From: Auanema rhodensis
Lineage: Eukaryota; Nematoda; Chromadorea; Rhabditida; Rhabditidae
Length of the DNA stretch: 64,000 nucleotides
NCBI GenBank assembly: GCA_964057225.1
Contig: OZ059895.1
Location: forward strand, 13,454,001-13,518,000
Reading direction: 5' to 3'
The position numbers and the translations under genes were made by a program. Under the pieces are notes generated by a model. That model worked only from the letters and a program-made list of their open reading frames with translations, did not search any database and was not told the DNA's origin. Within the stretch, counting starts at the first letter, position 1, and each line of letters begins with the position of its first letter. Below, in pieces: positions 49,189 through 59,178 of the stretch.

Positions 49189-52100
49189 TTAAACACAATA
49201 ACCGTAGGGTAAAGTACTATAATCTTGAAGATAACAAAGTTTATCCATTACGACTTTAGTACTTTTTGTCATATCCATTGTGGATATGGCACCGAGTTGC
49301 CTCTTTAACAATGTCGTATTGGTTTTTAAAACCAATTTTTCTCCATCCATAACGAGTCCGCGAACCAGTCGCTCCATACTTTCAAAGTTTACCACTGACG
49401 CTGCCGTGTGGTCCAACGTCTGAAAATTATAAAATTATTTGAAAAGTCAAAGCTCGTACTTACCACTCCCTTTGCCTTTGTTACATATTTTACATCACCA
49501 GCTGCATTTACAAGTTTATAACTATAAACTTTTGCCGCTGGTGACACAAACTTGGTCATTGACCAACCATCGGGTATTTCAGAGGTTAGTTTACCTAACC
49601 ATTCACCCTTCATATCCTCAATTGGATCTGGCTCATCTAGGCATCTTTGATAAATTAGAGAATCCGTGTCTAAATAATGTAAGTTTAAATTGAATACAAA
49701 GTATAAAATTACCTGTATACACCAAATTCTTTCCAATTTTCTCCATTGCCTTATACAATAGTAGCCTTGCATGAGCGGTTGTATAGGCCGCAATAGCTAC
49801 ATTTGTAAAAGGCGGTGGTGCCAAATGTGAATCCTCTGGTACTGTTGTGCAGTACGCAACATTATCCACAATTTTGAACCCGGTGAGTTCCCTTGCAGGA
49901 TCAGTAATGATCCTACCAATTTCTGGGTCCTCAACACCAATAATCTTGGTTTGGGCTTTATCTGGTCTTTGACCCATTTTACCCCAGACACTATAAGCAA
50001 ATTTGTAATGTATTGTTTTTAAAAAGTTTACAAACCTATTTAGCTGCAGTTTGGCAATGCTACGCATGGCAGCATTCTTTTCAATTTTATTGCTCTCCAG
50101 AGCAACACCAGTGTTCTCCTCGTGCTCTTGGAGATATATCACCTGTAAAATTCTATTTAATGTGATACTTTTGTTAAAACATACCTTTTCTTCCTCTGTC
50201 ATGTTTGGCTTTGGCCAGCCCGACGCCTCTTGTTTAATTTTTATGTACTTTTGTACAAATTCTTTAAACAGGCCGCCTTGTTGCCATTCTTCCCAGTGCC
50301 ACACCTCATGCACATTAAGCACTTTATAGCCACGTTGTATGGCACACTCGAGCTCAACATGTGTCACAGTTAGATGCAGCTTTCTAGCATTTACATCATT
50401 CTGGTGCTCACATGTTACATTTTTACTTTTGACTGCACAAGTGCGGCAGTTTGTAAAAATAAGTTTACCGCCAATACGTGTGCCTAATACAGGGTACAGC
50501 AAATTTGTGGGTGCAAGCACGTCACATTTTACTAGCCCCTTGTATGGGCAACATGTCTCAAAGCTTCTGAAACCCTCAGTAATAACTTTGGGATTACCTA
50601 CAGGGTAATAGGCATCAAAAGCGGTGACATATGGATATAGTGAACAAAAGTCCACATACTCGAGCGAGTATCTATCCGAAGCTTGTGCCAAAAGCTTATA
50701 TGTCTGGGTGCGGCCACCGGTAAAGGCATCTCTAGGTGCCAAGCGTGTAACAACATTTGTTTCACGCATAAATTTCGCCATTTCTTCATTGGCCGAAATT
50801 TGTGCATTAATTTCGTGCTCCCACACTGTGGTAACACTAATGCCTTGGCTTTGAATTGCTTCAAGCCTTTTCATGGTTTTATCATAAACCTAAATTTTAA
50901 AAATTAAAATGATTAAAAAAGTCACAATTACCTCTTCCATTGTTTCACCATTTCTGCTTGGTGCTATAGCGCTCTTGTTGGTGCACTGGGGGCAACCATG
51001 GTAAATACAACCATTAATCTACAAAAATTTGCACTTTTTACATTTATTACAAATTACTCACCTCATAGCCATGATTGGCAACGGGGTCATAAGCATCGAG
51101 TAGATAGCGATGGCCATCTACTCTCACTGCAAATTCACCACCATTAAGCTTATGCATTAATGGGCGGCCCAATCCTTGTTCTAGCCATTTTATATACTTT
51201 ATGGCTATTATACTCTGCTTTTGACCGGCATAATAACCAGTCTCGGGCAGAATACCCACTTGGTTCTCTTTAATATGATTCATTTTCAGCTGTAATATAC
51301 TAGTTTTGAAAATGCTTGTATTTGAAAAAACTTGCCTGGAATAAAGAGAAACTGGCAAATGTCATACATTGTATGACAGGGTTCCAGCCAGTGGTGGCGG
51401 TTGCCAACTTCATGTAAACTTTCATACAGTTGGTTAAAATACGGACATCTGTCCTACAATATTCCAAAAGCTCTTCATCAAAATCAAACGCTCTTTGATT
51501 ACGCTCTTCATACCAAATATCGAATGAAGCTAGGTCTTCTGCTTTCATTCTAGCAGTACAATAGTACTGTTTTGGTGGTAAAGATGGCAACACTTTGCCA
51601 TAATTTATTGGGTGATTATAGAGGTAAGGAAACTGTCCTTTACTCATATCAGGTACACCAAATGCCTTGGGTAACGCTGATAGGGGTAAAGGCACTAATA
51701 AATAACTATCTTTAAAATATAAATGATTAAATTTTTGACCTCTTAAAGGCTTGACAACCATGCTTATAATCTTGGTCCCATTTAAAATTGGATCAGGATA
51801 TATTCCACGGTTTATCAGCCTAGACACCAAGAAATGTATGTCAAAGCGTGAACCATTATGCGCAATCAAAATTGCATTATCATTCTCAACAGAGTTGAGT
51901 AACCAATCAAGGAAACGATCTGTTACAGACCATTCACTATCACCTTGTTGGTACCCAAAATGGCCCTCCTTGGTTGTGCATTTTTCGCATGAATTGGCGT
52001 CTATACAACTTTCACAAAATTTATTATACACAACCATATTGGGCCATTGTTCATCTGCATATTCATGAACATTTGTACCGCTTTTTAACACAACCGTTTC

Positions 52101-54393
52101 AAAGTCATAGAATATAATCTTAAACAAGTAAGTATTACACTTGTAAAGATGTTAAATACAAACCTTGTATTTCTCTTGCCTCTTTTTTAACTGATCCTTC
52201 TTCTTGTCGTTAGGTGGTACCCAACAACAAGAGTGATCTTCAGGCTTTGTTTGCCCACACTTTTTGCAAAATTTCTCATTGCAATTGTGCGGTCTATCAG
52301 CACGCACCCTGTGATAATGATCACAGTTTTCACATGTCTGAATTTAGTCATGTTAAATTTTATATATATTTTTTAAATTACCTTAAACATTCGACATGTT
52401 TTTCTAATATGCCTGTCAAAGCATTGACGAGTTTTGAACAAAACTCTACAACTATCACATCTTATGCTACTCTCAACCACATTTTCCATCGAATTACATT
52501 TTAAGGTGTGGCATTTCTTACACTTGGCTTTACATCTATGCAACACTGTTTTGTAAGATAATTTACAGTGTTGGCATATAATACCATCAAAAACCTGTGA
52601 TCTACTACAAGTAGTAATACAGTCATAATGATTATTTCGGTAGCCTAGTGTTACCACTTTGCTAGCCGTTTCATTAAAAATACGCTGAATAGCGTACATA
52701 CGCTGTCCAGGTGGCCTAGCGTATACTACAAACTTATAGTCTGTATTACAACTTGCAATAATATTTAAATGATTTAAATTATAATTTGGTAAATGTACAG
52801 AAATACCACACCTATTTAATAAATTGATATGATGTGGTTGATTTGGCAACAAGATGTAGTTGCGACGAAGATTTTGTATCCTCCGCTTTTCAACAACATC
52901 TTCTGCTGCCTCTTCATCGGCTTTCCACATTCCCACAACTGCTGCTCTAGCCAGGCAATGAGTGTCAGTGTTCTCAATTGTGCCAGGTATTTTGAGTTCG
53001 GCATCAAAATAGAAACCAACTCTACCTTCACCAGGCATCAGGCTTGGCTGCACTGGTCTCTCATCAAACACATACATTTCAATATTCATTGCCTGGCTAA
53101 TTACAGCCTCTCGCTTTGATTGCTGCACCTTGCTGATGGCATTCATGATGGCAACGCCATCCAAATGCTCCCTTCTACGGAAATCCATAAATATGGATCC
53201 CTTTTCAAAGGATGGGTGCTCTATTGATAAACAAAATAGCGCTTTTTGTTTATCTGGCACACCACTTTCAGCAAGGCACCGATCAAGAAACTCATTAAAT
53301 AGCCGCGGCATGACAACATGCATTGGCTCATCAATGGCTTCCAAATGTGGGAACGTGAGCGATCTAACGACCACGTTGGTGAACCGACCAGTTCGTTTTA
53401 TGCGTCGGTGTGACCACTATAATACATATTTTTTATAATGGTTATACGCTTTTAATTTAAATATAAATAATTTTTGTTTATAACTTTTAATAAATTTACT
53501 TTTCTTTAAATTATTTTTATATTCTTTTATTAAAAATAAATGGCATTTGATTTTTAAATATAAAGTTTTTTCTTTTATAAACATTTGTTAATGTTAAAAA
53601 ATAAATGAAAAGGTCAAGATTGTGTTTTATTATTTTACTAGTTCAAAATGTTTGAAATATTTATAATTTGTAAGAATTCAAAATTGGTTGAAAGAAAGAT
53701 AGATGAGGAAAGATAGATAGATAGTGAGATGAAATGTAAAGATTTTAAAATGAATGCTGTTCAAAAGAATGAATATGTAAATTTCAAAATACTTGCAATT
53801 TGTTTGATAAAAGATATAGATTGAGATGAAATGTAAAGATGAGAGAGAGAGAATTTTATGAATGCAATTGAAAAAGAGAAATAAATTTCAAAATGTTTTC
53901 AAAATATGCAACTGGAGAAAGAGAAAATTTCATGTTTCAAAAGATATATTATGAAATGATATGTAAATAAAAGATCGCACCTCTATTTTACAGACATCGT
54001 TAAAAGCCGCTCCATATCCGACTTGCCCTCCACTGGTTGATGGGGTAGCGGGATCCCATTCTCTTAAAAAGAAAAAACTAATTGTTATAATTTTTAATAT
54101 CGCTTACTCATCACTGTCATCCAAGGTTATTACTTCAATAACCCTTGATGATGAGGGCCCACTGTTAAAAGTGGGTGATGTGGGCTCACAGAGCTCGATC
54201 CCACCAGCCTCGGTAAACTTTATACGTTTACTAAAAAACAAAATATATATAAAGATTCAAAGTATTGTTAAATTACCTGAGCTGATTAATCTCTTCATAA
54301 TCAAATCCTAGCTCTTCACATAAACGTTTATAACTGAAAAAAGAAAAAGTTTACAAACAAATAATCAAAAAGACACAACCTATTAGCAGCCAT
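49189..54393 (-). CDS. Polinton protein-primed DNA polymerase B, 14 predicted exons
   Basis: Predicted exons, high to low: 54393-54380, 54333-54277, 54230-54108, 54062-53981, 53416-52382, 52337-52164, 52118-51336, 51289-51062, 51018-50932, 50889-50185, 50142-50036, 49990-49713, 49669-49464, 49419-49189. All phases agree and give about 1369 aa. Exonuclease motifs are at 52091-52110 (DFET), 51840-51860 (HNGSRFD) and 51440-51467 (YCRTD). Polymerase motif A (SLYP) is near 50628-50654. Motif B (KLxLNS...WGK) and motif C (TDTDS) are each completed only by splicing across 49991-50035 and 49670-49712. An HGCPxC motif lies in exon 9. Cys/His clusters before the exonuclease look zinc-binding. Introns are 42-46 nt except one of 564 nt. 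The intron at 51290-51335 is GC-AG. Exons 1-4 are less certain and could be a separate gene. Confidence 0.8.
53417..53980. other. Long AT-rich intron or intergenic stretch
   Basis: 564 bp without ORFs, containing GATAGATAGATAG and several GAAATGTAAAGAT-like segments. I read it as the only long intron of the polymerase gene. If exons 54393-53981 are another gene, it is the spacer. Confidence 0.45.
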
Positions 54394-54790
54394 TGTACCT
54401 TGATATAATGAATATATCAGTCTACACATTGCTGTTGGCATTGTAATTTGTTATGTAACATGGATTTGGGTACAGCTGTCAAAACTAGCAGTTGCGATAA
54501 ACTTTAAAATAAATAAGCTTATTGAATACATCTGTTTTTATTGTCCCCATCGGATTAATTTTTGTTATTAGTTCTTATTAAATTAACTTTATGCGTTTCA
54601 TTGAGGTCAGCGCAACTGTTTGTTAATCTTATTGTATTTACCTTCAATGTGTGCTCTATAGAGTTATTGTATTGTTATATTAGTAAAATAAAGTTTAAAA
54701 CTAATCTTTTATTATAATTTGAAACCTTTACTTGTTAGAATAAATATAATTAATAACATTTTGTAATTTCAAAAATTAATAATTTAATGT

Positions 54791-54999
54791 CGTTCTTATC
54801 GAATTAACTTTCGATATGTGTTCCATTAAATTTTGGTATTTTATATCGTTCTTATCGAATTAACCTTCGATATGTGTTCCATTAAATTTTGTATTTCATA
54901 TCGTTCTTATCGAATTAACCTTCGATATGTGTTCCATTGAATTTTGTATTTCATATCGTTCTTATCGAATTAACCTTCGATATGTGTTCCATTGAATTA
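54791..54999 (+). repeat. Iteron-like 55-56 bp tandem repeat, 4 copies
   Basis: Copies start at 54791, 54847, 54902 and 54957 (CGTTCTTATCGAATTAAC...). Each has the inverted pair TATCGAA-N6-TTCGATA. Confidence 0.85.
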
Positions 55000-55469
55000 C
55001 CCATAACAAGTACGGTGAACAAAACGATATACATGCAAAAATTTTACTGTTCTTTAAAATAAAAACAATACAAACACAATACAATAAAAAATAAACAAAT
55101 CAAGTAAACAAACATTATTAATAAATTTAATAAATAAATAAAATTTAAAAAACAAATTTACATATTTAAATATTTAAATATTTAAATATAATTTATATAT
55201 AAAATTTAAAGTTTAAATAAAATTTATATATATAAAATTTAAATATAATTTAAATATTTAAAGTTTAAATATAATTTATATATATAAAATTTAAATATAA
55301 TTTAAATATTTAAAATTAAGATTTTTATTTTTACTTAATATATTTAAAAATAATTAAAAATATATACATACATTTAAAAGCATATTTAAATTTGATTTAA
55401 AAAAAAAAATCATGCTTTAAATCATGATTTTTAAATTTAAAAAAGGAGAATCCATGAACCATGATCCCA

Positions 55470-55590
55470 AAATATGATTTTAACAGCTGACGCTCAAAAA
55501 TATGTTTTTGACAGCTGACGCTCCCCAAAAGTATGTTTTTAGCAGCTGACGCCCCCAAAAGTATGTTTTTGACAGCTGTTTGGGGGCGTG
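55470..55590 (+). repeat. CAGCTGAC repeats near the Polinton A tip, ~31-bp period
   Basis: Four imperfect copies of TATGTTTTTGACAGCTGACGC followed by a C- or A-rich end. Confidence 0.75.
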
Positions 55591-55618
55591 GTTAGTAAAT
55601 TTTGCACGGCTCTCTACT

Positions 55619-55796
55619 TAGAACGCCTCGTCATCGTAAAGCTGTTATTCGATATTCACCATCACCGGTTCGTACACTCAAAAGTAAAAGGTCAAAGACT
55701 TTTGATACTGCCGCCGAATCATATTACACACCACGGGAAGGAGACTCACAGAATGGCCAAGGTCGTAAAAGGTTCTACATTAGATTATGGAAATGA
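55619..55796 (+). pseudogene. C-terminal end of a basic protein upstream of the integrase
   Basis: An open frame enters from the junction with A and stops at TGA 55794-55796, overlapping the integrase start by 44 bp in another frame. It is rich in Arg, Lys and Ser-Pro (RTPRHRK, SPSPVRTLKSKRSK), suggestive of a nuclear or virion core protein. Truncated by the insertion; identity unknown. Confidence 0.35.
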
Positions 55797-56820
55797 TATT
55801 TTGGCGAGCATTTATTACGATATAAAACACCCAGCTTCATATACATCAGCCAAGAATTTATTATCGCAAGCACGAAAACATGGCATTTCAAAGGTACAAG
55901 TTGATGATTTTTTGCAAGATTCTGAAACTTTTACACGACATAAACCAACCAGAATGCGTATGCAGACTAGAAAGACTAGAGGATGTGGTCGATTTCTAAC
56001 AGTGCAAGCAGATTTGGTTGATATGCAAAAATATAAAAAATTAAACGACGGCTATGCTTACATGTTGACCATGATTGATGTTTATACACGCATGTTATAT
56101 GTTAGGCCTTTGAAAACTAAAGGTGGTATAGAGGTTGCTAGTGCATTTAAAAGTTTATTCAAGAATTTTATACCAATTCAGTTGATTACTGATAATGGCA
56201 CAGAGTTTTATAATAATCATTGTGAAAAACTATTCAAAAGGTTTGCCATACTGCACAGATCTACAAGTTCACCACAAAAGGCTGCAATGGTGGAGCGAGC
56301 AAATAGAACTTTAAAAACACGCATGATGAAATATCTCTATTACAAGAATAATCATCGTTGGATTGATATCCTAGATGATTTGGTTGAAGGAATAAACAAA
56401 TCTTATAACCGCTCTATAAAAATGCGGCCCATTGATGTTAAAGCAAATATATTCATTGAAGAATATGCACCAGCTGTTAAAAGCCGCTTTAAAATTGGTG
56501 ATACTGTTCGCATAAGCAAAAATAGGCGTACTTTTGAAAAAAGCTACGAGTCTGGATATACAATGGAGCTGTTCACAATTGATGAGGTTGTAACCGGAAA
56601 CCCAACCGTGTATAAACTTGTAGATTATAATGGTGAACGTATAAAGGGAATATTCTACGAACCTGAACTTGTCTTGGCTACTAATAAAAGCAACAAGTAC
56701 TATATAGAAAAAGTTTTAAAAGAGCGTACTCGAAGCGGTAAACGTCAAGTATTTGTAAAATGGAGTGGATATCCCGACAACTTTAATGAATGGATAGATG
56801 CAGAAAATTTAAATGTATAA
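55753..56820 (+). CDS. Polinton integrase with C-terminal chromodomain
   Basis: A retroviral-type DDE integrase that inserts the linear element DNA. I start it at ATG 55753 (MAKVVKGS...), giving 355 aa; the frame is open further upstream, but that part runs into the tip of element A. Catalytic residues in this numbering are D87 (QADLVD), D147 (ITDNGTEF) and E181 (MVERANR), the last two 33 residues apart. The C-terminal ~45 residues form a chromodomain (YYIEKVLKER, FVKWSGYP, NEWIDAENL), a feature of Polinton integrases that may direct insertion to modified chromatin. No intron or stop. AATAAA follows at 56851-56856. Confidence 0.88.
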   Translation: MAKVVKGSTLDYGNDILASIYYDIKHPASYTSAKNLLSQARKHGISKVQVDDFLQDSETFTRHKPTRMRMQTRKTRGCGRFLTVQADLVDMQKYKKLNDGYAYMLTMIDVYTRMLYVRPLKTKGGIEVASAFKSLFKNFIPIQLITDNGTEFYNNHCEKLFKRFAILHRSTSSPQKAAMVERANRTLKTRMMKYLYYKNNHRWIDILDDLVEGINKSYNRSIKMRPIDVKANIFIEEYAPAVKSRFKIGDTVRISKNRRTFEKSYESGYTMELFTIDEVVTGNPTVYKLVDYNGERIKGIFYEPELVLATNKSNKYYIEKVLKERTRSGKRQVFVKWSGYPDNFNEWIDAENLNV

Positions 56821-57116
56821 TTTTTCAATGTTATAAACAATTGTATATATAATAAATGATTTATTTGATATATCGCATAATGTAACAATAAAAAACCAGC
56901 AAAATACAAACAACAATTCAACCTGGAAAAAAAAAAAATGTAGACTATTCAAATTTTCAAATTCTTACCAGTTGGTTGATCATTCGTCCTCAATTGATGA
57001 GCCATTGATGGATATTCGCAAGAGCTGGAAAAAAAAATGTTACGGCTGAGAATATAAAAATGCCACATAACAAAACAAGAATAAAACGCCAATTGTACTA
57101 TTTGTGCTTGTTGTAG
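56821..57116. other. Gap between integrase and zinc-binding gene
   Basis: Contains the integrase polyadenylation signal and minus-strand stretches with splice-like ends (57030 region, TTTTTTCCAG followed by CTCTTGCG, then CTGGTAAG near 56970). They could be 3' untranslated exons of the minus-strand gene. No coding frame is supported. Confidence 0.4.
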
Positions 57117-57703
57117 TCAAAATGAAGGAACAAAGCGGATAAACATGTTCAGGTTGAGTGCTTCAGGACTTAGTTTAAAGTAGAATACATTCTGCTTATA
57201 ACCAAAAGTCTTTACAGTAGCCTCATCTGCATATATAACAATATAGCCCATATTGTTCAACAATTGCTTGCACGTCATGGTGTTATAAGAGCGCATCTAA
57301 AAAAAATTATAAAATTGAAAATAAATAAATATGCAAGCTTACATTAATAGAAAAGTTTTCGGGCTTATAGTGACGAAACTCCTTCAAAAGACCCAACGCA
57401 TCATTCCTTCCTCTACACTTTATACAGAGGCTGAAACAGTGATACTCGTCTATAACCTGCAATGATTCCCTACAAGTTTTGCAGAGACAAATTGGTCTCA
57501 TTAATACACTCCTTGGTGGAGTGCTCTCTCTCAGAATCTCCATCTGCTTTATTGGTGAATCTAAATTAAAGATTTAAAAAAGACAAGTTAAGGTTCATAC
57601 CAAAACTTGTGAAATTTGGTGCTGGTGTGGGTGGTCGTGGTACTTCAGGTTCAGGCGATTTGCGCACAACATTTGTCACATCAGCAAGTACAGCACGCTT
57701 CAT
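57117..57703 (-). CDS. Spliced zinc-binding Polinton protein (about 166 aa)
   Basis: Predicted exons 57703-57601, 57560-57343 and 57296-57117, with introns of 40 and 46 nt (GT...TTTAG) and matching phases. The N-terminus is Pro-rich (PEPEVPRPPTPAP). The middle has CxCxxC and CxxxC pairs (ICLCKTC, SLCIKC) that could bind one zinc. The C-terminal 60 residues end FIRFVPSF. It is transcribed away from the terminal repeat, divergent to nothing visible. No family recognised. Splice ends agree with the polymerase introns, but the ATG choice is the first in frame and not proven. Confidence 0.5.
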
Positions 57704-58332
57704 TTCCGCTAAAGATCCAACTTTCTAAAATATAAGGCAAACTTGCAGAGAGGAGCAGTCTATGGCGATTGGCAAAGAGTGGCAGGAGATGGTGAAACGT
57801 CGGATCCTCGGATAGTTGGCAGAGCTGAAATGTAAATGTAGCAAAATTGCCAACCTTTTATACAAAGATTTTTGAAAAGTACAACCCATTGTGTTACAAT
57901 CAAGTTTGCTGATGAAATTCTTTTATTAATTAGATTTTACAGCATATTTATGCAGATATACTCATCTCATCGACAGTTGCCAGCAGTTGGCGCACTCTGA
58001 ACCTGTAAACAATCTGCATATTAATTAGTTTTTACATCTCTTTAAACATTATTGTTTACCGTTTGTGCCATAAACAACAGCCATCTCTGTAAAACATTTA
58101 CGCTTTTTAAACTTTGCTTAATAGCTCATATATTAATCATAGTATACTTTTAAACCCATATTGTACCACAAAACATATGACTGCCAACGTTTTATATGTA
58201 AAAAATATTTCATTCTTTAATATTTACCAATGATTATATTACGAAACTAAAACTTTTGAAATGTTAAAATGATTATACTATATTTAGAACCCCACAGTGC
58301 AGTTATTAGTGTTTATTAACCATCGATATGCG
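57704..58332. other. Upstream region of the zinc-binding gene
   Basis: A minus-strand TATAAAAG near 57862-57869 may be its TATA box. Further up, a minus-strand ATG near 58085 (MAVVYGTN...) with a GT donor and a TTTACAG acceptor gives only ~21 codons, too short to call. The rest is AT-rich with no gene. Confidence 0.35.
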
Positions 58333-59178
58333 TTGAGGTCAGCGCAACTGTTTGTTAATCTTATTGTATTTACCTTCAATGTGTGCTCTATAGAGTTATT
58401 GTATTGTTATATTAGTAAAATAAAGTTTAAAACTAGTCTTTTCTTTTAATTTGAAACTTTTACTTGTTAGAATAAATATAATTAATAACAATTTGTAATT
58501 TCAAAAATTAATAATTTAATGTCGTTCTTATCGAATTAACCTTCGATATGTGTTCCATTAAATTTTGGTATTTCATATCGTTCTTATCGAATTAACCTTC
58601 GATATGTGTTCCATTAAATTTTGGTATTTCATATCGTTCTTATCGAATTAACTTTCGATATGTGTTCCATTGAATTACCCATAACAAGTACGGTGAACAA
58701 AACGATATACACGCAAAAATTTATTGTTCTTTAAAATAAAAACAATACAAAAACAACACAATAAAAAATAAACAAAATAAGTAAACAAAATAAGTAAACA
58801 AACATTATTAATAAATAAATAAATGAAATTTAAAAACAAATTTATATATTTAAAATTTAAATATTTAAAATTTATAATTTTTATTTTTACTTAATATATT
58901 AAAAAATAATTAAAACTATATACATACATTTGAAAAAACAAATTTAAAATTTGATTTAAAAAAAAAAAATCATGCTTTAAATCATGATTTTTAAATTTAA
59001 AAAAGGAGAATCCATGAACCATGATCCTAAAATATGATTTTAACAGCTGACGCTCAAAAATATGTTTTTGACAGCTGACGCGCCCCAAAAGTATGTTTTT
59101 AGCAGCTGACGCCCCCAAAAGTATGTTTTTGACAGCTGTTTGGGGGCGTGGTTAGTAAATTTTGCACGGCTCTCTACT
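58333..59178 (-). repeat. Terminal repeat of Polinton B (about 0.85 kb)
   Basis: Same order of parts as the repeat of A, with a shorter AT-rich block and one fewer iteron. The outer ~200 bp are nearly identical to A. Ends CTCTCTACT at 59178. Confidence 0.75.
58523..58677 (+). repeat. Iteron-like 56-bp tandem repeat, 3 copies
   Basis: Copies start at 58523, 58579 and 58635, with the same TATCGAA-N6-TTCGATA palindrome as at 54791-54999. Confidence 0.85.

Larger units (their letters stand above)
47621..55618. mobile_element. Polinton/Maverick element A, left part lost
   Basis: About 8 kb of a Polinton-type virus-like element. It holds the end of a basic-protein gene, a double jelly-roll major capsid gene, a protein-primed family B DNA polymerase and a ~1-kb terminal repeat ending CTCTCTACT at 55618. 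Complete elements of this class are usually 15-20 kb and also carry integrase, ATPase and protease. Those genes are missing here because the left side ends at the 5S array (47620/47621). The terminal repeat recurs at 58333-59178. Confidence 0.8.
54602..55618 (-). repeat. Terminal repeat of Polinton A (about 1.0 kb)
   Basis: Shared with 58333-59178 in the same direction. From the inside out it holds a unique part, a 55-56 bp tandem repeat, a very AT-rich block (55020-55440) and a GC-richer end with CAGCTGAC repeats. The tip read inward is AGTAGAGAGCC, fitting the AG...CT ends of Polintons. The polymerase is transcribed inward from this end. Confidence 0.75.
55619..59178. mobile_element. Polinton/Maverick element B, fragment with integrase end
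   Basis: A piece of a second Polinton starts where the tip of A ends and runs to its own tip at 59178. It has a chromodomain integrase, a spliced zinc-binding gene and a terminal repeat. Its repeat is close in sequence to that of A but next to different genes, as expected if A shows the polymerase end and B the integrase end of one family. The simplest reading is that A inserted into B. Confidence 0.65.

Noticed and set aside
50051-53438. Several plus-strand frames of 70-105 codons
   Set aside because: Shadows opposite the polymerase exons; they lack motifs and cross the proposed introns.
58891-59118. Minus-strand 75-codon frame in the Polinton B terminal repeat
   Set aside because: Low-complexity reading of the CAGCTGAC repeats and AT-rich block.
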